Assembly (NCBI GenBank): GCA_002491065.1
Contig: DKVF01000018.1
Location: 22,056-32,302, forward strand
Direction of reading: 5' to 3'
Origin: Peptococcaceae bacterium UBA7185
Lineage (GTDB): Bacteria; Bacillota; Peptococcia; Peptococcales; Peptococcaceae
DNA: 10,247 nucleotides
Shown here in pieces: positions 6,273 to 10,247 of the stretch. Below the pieces are notes generated by a model, which did no database searches, was not told the origin of the DNA, and was given only the letters and a program-made list of their open reading frames with translations. A program made the translations under genes and the position numbers. Every line of letters starts with the position of its first letter. Positions within the stretch are counted from its first letter, which is position 1.

Positions 6273-7166
6273 TTATTTTATACACAATTCTAAATGAACC
6301 ATGGAGGCGAAATCACGCACAGCCGGACTGGCATCTTTGCGAAACACCGCAGCATGAATCAACGGTGTTTCGTTTTCCTCCAACGGCAATGCGACATATT
6401 TTTTCCCAGAGAAAAAATATTGATAGGCTAACCCAGGCATCAACACCAAGGTCCGTTTCTGCTCCAGCATTCGCCGGTGAAAATCTACATCATTGGACCA
6501 GACCACACTGGTATTCTTGGCGGACTCCAGCATGCTGTCAATCGGAATCACATTATATATGGAATAGCGATAATCAGAAAGAGCCTCTCGGGGAATCTGC
6601 GCGACAACATCCTTGCAAAAACGCTTATTGACCACTGCGACAAGTTCATCCCGCGCTAATATTTCCAATTGCAGCTCCTCCTGGTAGGCAGCAAACTTTT
6701 GCGGCAAGTACTCGGCATTAAAGGTCAACAGCCCCAGATTGGCGTCCTCCGTCCGCAGACTTTCAAATACTTCTGCGATATCATCTTTCAAAGAAATCCG
6801 CAGAGAGATGGGAATTTGTTTTGCATCTAACTTTTCAATAATATCCGGCAGTACAATATTGGTCACAGAGGACGTAGAGCAGACTTTCATCTCTATGGTT
6901 TCTTCATCCTCCTCCATACGCATCCGACTCACAAATTCCTCTTTGTCTGCCAATATTTTTCGTGCAAAGTTTACGGTTTCCTCCCCTTTTGCCGTAAAAG
7001 AGATTCCTGATTTATTCCGTACAAACAGAGTTTGTCCCAATTCCTGCTCCAATTGTTTCACGCTGGTACTCACGGCCTGTTGAGAAATAAACAGTTTTTG
7101 CGCCGCCGCTGTAATAGAACCGGTTTCCGCAATCTCGAACAGACAATTCAACTGTTCAAAGCGCAT
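6273..7166 (-). CDS. LysR-family transcriptional regulator
   Basis: A 297-residue protein of normal LysR length. The N-terminal winged helix-turn-helix is clear: FEIAETGSITAAAQKLFISQ at 10-29, continuing to AVSTSVKQLEQELG (31-44) and LFVR (47-50). A linker helix follows to about residue 90, then a periplasmic-binding-protein-like effector domain from about residue 92 (VCSTSSVTNIVLPDI) to the end. The ATG at 7166 has GAGGAAGG 8 nt upstream. A longer reading frame from 7310 would run through the promoter and the upstream terminator and is not credible. An extended -10 promoter lies just upstream. LysR proteins usually act on a neighbouring gene, but here the neighbours are a CLC gene pointing towards it and a phosphodiesterase gene upstream in the same direction. 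The effector is unknown. Confidence 0.92.
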   Translation of the reverse strand: MRFEQLNCLFEIAETGSITAAAQKLFISQQAVSTSVKQLEQELGQTLFVRNKSGISFTAKGEETVNFARKILADKEEFVSRMRMEEDEETIEMKVCSTSSVTNIVLPDIIEKLDAKQIPISLRISLKDDIAEVFESLRTEDANLGLLTFNAEYLPQKFAAYQEELQLEILARDELVAVVNKRFCKDVVAQIPREALSDYRYSIYNVIPIDSMLESAKNTSVVWSNDVDFHRRMLEQKRTLVLMPGLAYQYFFSGKKYVALPLEENETPLIHAAVFRKDASPAVRDFASMVHLELCIK

Positions 7167-7194
7167 CCCCGACACCTTCCTCTTTTTTCTTTTC

Positions 7195-7203
7195 ATTATA
7201 CCA
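7195..7203 (-). promoter_or_regulatory. Extended -10 promoter of the LysR gene
   Basis: The minus strand reads TGGTATAAT about 28 bp before the LysR ATG. No consensus -35 box is visible at the usual distance. The same nine bases form the rubredoxin promoter at 396-404. Confidence 0.55.
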
Positions 7204-7223
7204 TAAACAGAAAACAATTTACC

Positions 7224-7278
7224 TATAAAATACAAAAGACCGCCGCAGGCCAAGAAAATCTTGACCTGCAGCGGTCTT
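7224..7278 (-). terminator. Rho-independent terminator of the phosphodiesterase gene
   Basis: A long imperfect stem pairs 7236-7254 with 7260-7278 around a 5-nt loop: blocks of 8, 5 and 4 bp separated by single mismatches. On the minus strand the outer arm ends in TCTTTTGTATTTTAT, a U-rich tract. It lies 42 nt past the phosphodiesterase stop and before the LysR promoter, so the two genes are probably separate transcripts. Confidence 0.8.
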
Positions 7279-7320
7279 CCCGACACATAAAGAATATGCC
7301 TTCCCCGCAAAGATGAATTT

Positions 7321-9411
7321 TTACATTTTTTCTGTCAAAATCTGATATGCTGGCGCGCCTTCACAATTTTCAGGAATATCTACACCCAAAAGCACCGCTG
7401 CGGTAGGCGCAACGTCTACTTCCCGCACATACTGTTTGATTTCATAGCCATCCTTTACTCCAGGACCTGCTGCCACGAAAATCGGAGATACAGAAGTATC
7501 ATTATGACCGCAAGCTGTAGATAAAGATTCGCCATGGTCAAAATTGTAGTTTTCGTGAATCATCATCATGATATCACCTGCATATTCTCCACCCATACCT
7601 AACAAAACTGCATCTTTGTTGTGCAGAGCCAGGGACACGATACGTTTCCCGGTTTTCTTATCCCGATATCCGTACAGCGCCGTGATAATCTGCTCTTCCA
7701 CTTCATATTTATCAGCGGGATCTACAATTCCATACCGGTCGCGGCCTTTCAAATTCAGATGAATGGTATTTGTCGCACTCTGTACGGCAACTGTCTTCTC
7801 CCAGTCGATTTCATGCAGCTCATTGCCGTTCTCATCTTTTTTCAGCACTGTAAAGCCCAGTTCTTTCATCACACCGATATTCACACCGCTGTTATCGCAG
7901 ATTTCATTTGGCTCTGCTTCCGGACAAATCAATGCATGGTCAGACACCAACAAAATTGTCCAGCCTTTGTCCATATATGGCAGAAAACGACCAATATAAT
8001 CATCAGTCCATTTGTAGGTATTTTCATGCCAGGAACGTACCACTTCTTCACTATATTTAGAAGTATCCCGATTCTTCAAATATTTCATATAAGAATGTCC
8101 AGACAAATCTGGGCCATGGAAATGGCTGAATACAACCTCTACGCCTTCATTATCCATCATATACTGCATTGCATCAGCCTGCCACTGCGCGCACTGATTC
8201 CACTGCTCCTGAGAACATTTCAAAATCAGATCTGTATCCTGACAAGCTACCATAGAAGACGCCGATGGAGGACCGCAGGCCGCTTTTACTTTATCAAATA
8301 CCCAGCGAGGATACCAGCAGTCACTGTTGTCACTGTCGCTGGCATTGCTGGCCCACATACGTACATAAGTGCCATCCTCCGCAATTTCCAGCACACGCAT
8401 ATTCCGAACGACATTGCAAATACTGCCGTCCTTCCAGTGAACCGTATCGGGACAGTTTGGCGTATATACATCATGCTCCAATACACACAATGGTTCTTCT
8501 GCATCCTTCGAAGCATAGATTGCAACTTGATTATATACAGCGCCATTTTTCAAAATCAATGCTGGACGGGTTGTTTTTCCCCAGCCATAGTAGATTGTAA
8601 ATTCCTTGGCATCAGCCGGCGCATTTGCCCAGCCTTCCGGTTCACTGATGGGCGACATGGATAACATAGTCGGCCAATCTGCTAAGTGGAACATATTGTT
8701 ATCTTCCCAAAATACGCCATTACGAACAGAAGATTTTCCTGGGACATAATCCTGGAACACATTTCCCATATCCAAGAATTTTTGATAATATTCTTCCAAA
8801 CGTGGGTCTTTCGCATCCCCTTTTGCAAAATATAATTTGGGCATAGCAACTTCCGAAATGTCACAATCTATATGACTGCCATCTGTCGAACCATAGGGAA
8901 TGCAACCGCCTGCTTTTGTTTTCGTAGTAGCGATAATCACTCTCTCATCGTCCCGTTTATGTGTAGTATTCCCCATAGCACCGGGGGAAGTCCCATCCAC
9001 AACGTACAAGTTTTCGCTGTCACTGCTTGGTGGCCATGCACCACCTGGCCAGTGGAATACCAAGGTCTTTTTACCGGCCGCTGCTGTTACATTCCACAGC
9101 TGTTCTGCTTTACAAAACGGAGATAAGAAAGCTTCCATACGCATATCCGGTTCTCCTGGAATCGGAATCGCATAGTCAATAATTCCGTGGGTCATCGGAT
9201 AAGCGCCGGTGGCCAATGTGGCCCACATAGGCGGAGTAATAGTAGGCATCCCGCCCAGCAGTACAAGATCCTTCCGGGCAGAACCCTTTTCAATTAATTT
9301 TTTCAAATTAGGCATTTTCCCCTCATCCACCATCGCTTTGGAGAATCGCGGATCCATACCGTCAATCCCTAACACAATCAGCTTGTCTGTCAATCCCTTG
9401 CTTCTTAACAT
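7321..9411 (-). CDS. Alkaline-phosphatase-superfamily phosphodiesterase/pyrophosphatase, substrate unknown
   Basis: A 696-residue protein of the type I phosphodiesterase/nucleotide pyrophosphatase group. Predicted two-metal ligands are all present: D17 in LGIDGMDPRF, a nucleophile Thr in PTITPPMWATLATG (T59 most likely), D435 and H439 in HGPDLSGHSY, D491-H492 in LLVSDHAL, and H636 in TACGHNDTS. The motif MTHGI (73-77) after the nucleophile is also typical. The middle part (about 130-390) is a large insertion that I cannot assign. No signal peptide or membrane segment is seen, so it is probably cytosolic. The ATG at 9411 is 9 nt after AAGGA; an ATG at 9417 and a GTG far upstream are less well placed. 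It has its own promoter and terminator. Family members act on nucleotide diesters, phosphonates or phosphosugars, and nothing here selects among them. Confidence 0.85.
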   Translation of the reverse strand: MLRSKGLTDKLIVLGIDGMDPRFSKAMVDEGKMPNLKKLIEKGSARKDLVLLGGMPTITPPMWATLATGAYPMTHGIIDYAIPIPGEPDMRMEAFLSPFCKAEQLWNVTAAAGKKTLVFHWPGGAWPPSSDSENLYVVDGTSPGAMGNTTHKRDDERVIIATTKTKAGGCIPYGSTDGSHIDCDISEVAMPKLYFAKGDAKDPRLEEYYQKFLDMGNVFQDYVPGKSSVRNGVFWEDNNMFHLADWPTMLSMSPISEPEGWANAPADAKEFTIYYGWGKTTRPALILKNGAVYNQVAIYASKDAEEPLCVLEHDVYTPNCPDTVHWKDGSICNVVRNMRVLEIAEDGTYVRMWASNASDSDNSDCWYPRWVFDKVKAACGPPSASSMVACQDTDLILKCSQEQWNQCAQWQADAMQYMMDNEGVEVVFSHFHGPDLSGHSYMKYLKNRDTSKYSEEVVRSWHENTYKWTDDYIGRFLPYMDKGWTILLVSDHALICPEAEPNEICDNSGVNIGVMKELGFTVLKKDENGNELHEIDWEKTVAVQSATNTIHLNLKGRDRYGIVDPADKYEVEEQIITALYGYRDKKTGKRIVSLALHNKDAVLLGMGGEYAGDIMMMIHENYNFDHGESLSTACGHNDTSVSPIFVAAGPGVKDGYEIKQYVREVDVAPTAAVLLGVDIPENCEGAPAYQILTEKM

Positions 9412-9462
9412 GTGCATACTTCCTTTCTTGAGTTTCATATATAAATGTAGCTTATATACTAA

Positions 9463-9490
9463 ATTATACTCAAGATCTTTGCCCACACAA
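9463..9490 (-). promoter_or_regulatory. Probable promoter of the phosphodiesterase gene, flanked by an inverted repeat
   Basis: A perfect TATAAT on the minus strand (9463-9468) has a poor TTGTGT (9485-9490) 16 bp upstream, so activation by a regulator would be plausible. The hexamer CTTGAG directly before the -10 (9469-9474) is repeated in inverted form as CTCAAG at 9427-9432, in the leader just upstream of the ribosome binding site. The stretch between is very AT-rich and contains TATATAA and TTATATA in opposite orientation. Confidence 0.5.
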
Positions 9491-9573
9491 TCAGTTCCTC
9501 TTTGTCCTTATTTTTTCATCCACAACTTAAAATTGTTATTGCGCAACATCGCCCATTGTACACTGTCATTAAC

Positions 9574-9846
9574 TCAGTTCGTTTTCCGATAATCAGGAAA
9601 ACATTCCAAAAAGGCATTCACTAAAACCGAATCTCCATTCCGACTGACACACCCCAACGTACCGCCCCAAACCTCTTTGATATTTACTGTTGCCAATTGC
9701 TGCAGAGTGTCATAATGCGCTGTATTTTTGCGACAGGCCACCTCATGTATAAAACCAACACCCAAATTGTTTTTTATCGTTTCCACCCACAATTCAAAAG
9801 AGTCAACCGACAAAGAGATATGCGGTGTTTTATAACCTTTGAATAG
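9574..9846 (-). pseudogene. LysR-family regulator, 3' fragment
   Basis: About 90 codons in one open frame, beginning immediately after the stop of the IS30 remnant. The segment SVDSFELWVETIKNNLGVGF followed by a hydrophobic-then-charged tail and LVNAFLECF matches the end of the effector-binding domain of LysR regulators (the 'GLGIGF' strand-helix and the closing amphipathic helix). There is no helix-turn-helix region, no suitable start codon (only a TTG at 9813 without a ribosome binding site) and no room for the missing two thirds. The likely cause is the insertion-sequence remnant that borders it. It is not a duplicate of the intact LysR gene at 6273-7166, whose C-terminus reads differently. 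Confidence 0.6.
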
Positions 9847-9924
9847 TCAAGTCAAGTGCAACGAAATATTAAAATAAATTTCATAAGGAGATTTCCATCC
9901 TAAGCATTTTCGTAGTCATGTATT
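9847..9924 (-). mobile_element. IS30-family transposase, C-terminal remnant
   Basis: The minus strand encodes RKCLGWKSPYE, a few hydrophobic residues, then LHLT and a stop (9847-9849). This is the ending of many Firmicute IS30-family transposases, whose C-terminus normally reads NNRPRKCLGWK. Just upstream, where the family has N-R-P, the frame reads T-stop-L (TGA at 9916-9918), which two or three substitutions would explain. The DDE catalytic core and the other end of the element are missing, so it is a dead fragment. The right terminal inverted repeat probably lies at or just past the stop, but I cannot set its edge. Confidence 0.7.
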
Positions 9925-10049
9925 AAGTTGGAAAACATATTGAGAAATAAGCGTGTCAAAAGCCTTAGAAATATCAGCGGCTTTCTTGTGTAAAGTAAAC
10001 TTTCTTTGATACTTTTGTATGGTGGTCTGACACGAAAATCAATAATCAT
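9919..10049 (-). pseudogene. Amidohydrolase, 5' fragment with frameshift
   Basis: The ATG at 10049 follows AAGGAG by 9 nt and opens MIIDFRVRPPYKS, which resembles the start of metal-dependent amidohydrolases of the COG2159 type (first strand of the TIM barrel). The frame continues to about codon 23 (near 9981). After that a shift by one base gives a more protein-like continuation (AADISKAFDTLISQYVFQL), while the original frame turns into an unlikely Leu/Arg-rich tail and stops at 9900. The fragment then meets the IS30 remnant. Promoter and ribosome binding site are intact, so a 49-residue product could still be made but should be inactive. The family assignment rests on a short match. Confidence 0.5.
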
Positions 10050-10119
10050 ACAAATCTTCTCCTTTTTTATAATTGGGGCCTCGAGAGTAACTTAAAAAAT
10101 ATAAGTTTTATTGACTTTT

Positions 10120-10147
10120 ATTATAGTCCTTTTCCCCGTTCTGTCTA
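10120..10147 (-). promoter_or_regulatory. Sigma-A-type promoter of the truncated amidohydrolase gene
   Basis: On the minus strand TAGACA (10142-10147, 5/6 match) and TATAAT (10120-10125) are spaced by 16 bp. The 5' UTR would be about 65 nt and carries a small AT-rich hairpin, AACTTA with TAAGTT. The promoter appears functional though the gene it serves is broken. Confidence 0.6.
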
Positions 10148-10205
10148 ACAGTGAAATCAAGACGCAATGTCTCACCACATTTTTTTGTTGTGACAAAATT
10201 TTATT

Positions 10206-10237
10206 CAAAAAAGAGCCGCAAACAAAAAAGGCTCTAC
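10206..10237 (-). terminator. Rho-independent terminator of a gene beyond the right edge
   Basis: AGAGCC (10212-10217) pairs with GGCTCT (10230-10235) around a 12-nt loop. On the minus strand the stem runs into six T. It should end a minus-strand transcript entering from beyond the window. No coding sequence is visible between it and the window edge. Confidence 0.7.
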
Positions 10238-10247
10238 GTCAAATGTT

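Noticed and set aside
7167..7310. N-terminal extension of the LysR gene upstream of 7166
   Set aside because: It would read through the LysR promoter and the phosphodiesterase terminator; the helix-turn-helix begins right after the ATG at 7166 as in normal LysR proteins.
7621..8664. A 347-codon open frame on the + strand opposite the phosphodiesterase gene
   Set aside because: It lies antisense to a clearly conserved enzyme, has no family motif, and its composition is that of a reverse-complement shadow.
10172..10193. Inverted repeat TCACCACA / TGTTGTGA around a T-rich loop
   Set aside because: It is eight pairs with one mismatch and a 6-nt loop, not followed by a U tract and not matched by a second copy in the window; too little to call an insertion-sequence end or terminator.

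Overview
The window looks like the chromosome of an anaerobic, low-to-mid GC Firmicute, possibly a Negativicute or clostridial gut bacterium. This rests on the CCA-encoding tRNA, the AGGAGG-type ribosome binding sites, the sigma-A-like promoters, and a gene set typical of anaerobes: rubredoxin, type III pantothenate kinase and an ECF-transporter S component. The genus cannot be fixed from the sequence alone.

Layout from left to right. The 3' end of a tRNA (probably tRNA-Ala) and its terminator open the window on the + strand, followed by a long perfect hairpin. A small rubredoxin gene (206-361, minus) lies next. A minus-strand block then runs from 4801 down to 515: purine nucleoside phosphorylase, a VanY-type D,D-carboxypeptidase, a pantothenate-type ECF S component, coaX and rnz. 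An internal promoter overlaps the end of the carboxypeptidase gene. It is followed by a leader of about 240 nt with competing helices and a hairpin that hides the ribosome binding site of the S-component gene. This looks like a cis-regulatory RNA of a class I do not recognise. A CLC-type anion antiporter resembling the fluoride/proton (CLC-F) branch is transcribed divergently on the + strand (4971-6257). It converges on a LysR-type regulator (6273-7166, minus). A 696-residue cytosolic alkaline-phosphatase-superfamily phosphodiesterase (7321-9411, minus) has its own promoter and terminator.

The right end (9574-10247) holds no intact gene. Read along the minus strand, it contains a promoter and ribosome binding site, the first few dozen codons of an amidohydrolase (frameshifted), the last codons of an IS30-family transposase (with an internal stop), and the 3' third of a LysR regulator gene. 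It is best read as a scar of insertion and deletion. A terminator for a gene beyond the right edge closes the window.

Functionally, S component plus CoaX form a pantothenate uptake and phosphorylation unit at the entry to CoA synthesis, with RNase Z translationally coupled behind. The phosphorylase and carboxypeptidase form a two-gene upstream unit (purine salvage and peptidoglycan trimming). The LysR gene and the phosphodiesterase are neighbours separated by a terminator; a regulatory link between them is possible but not shown.
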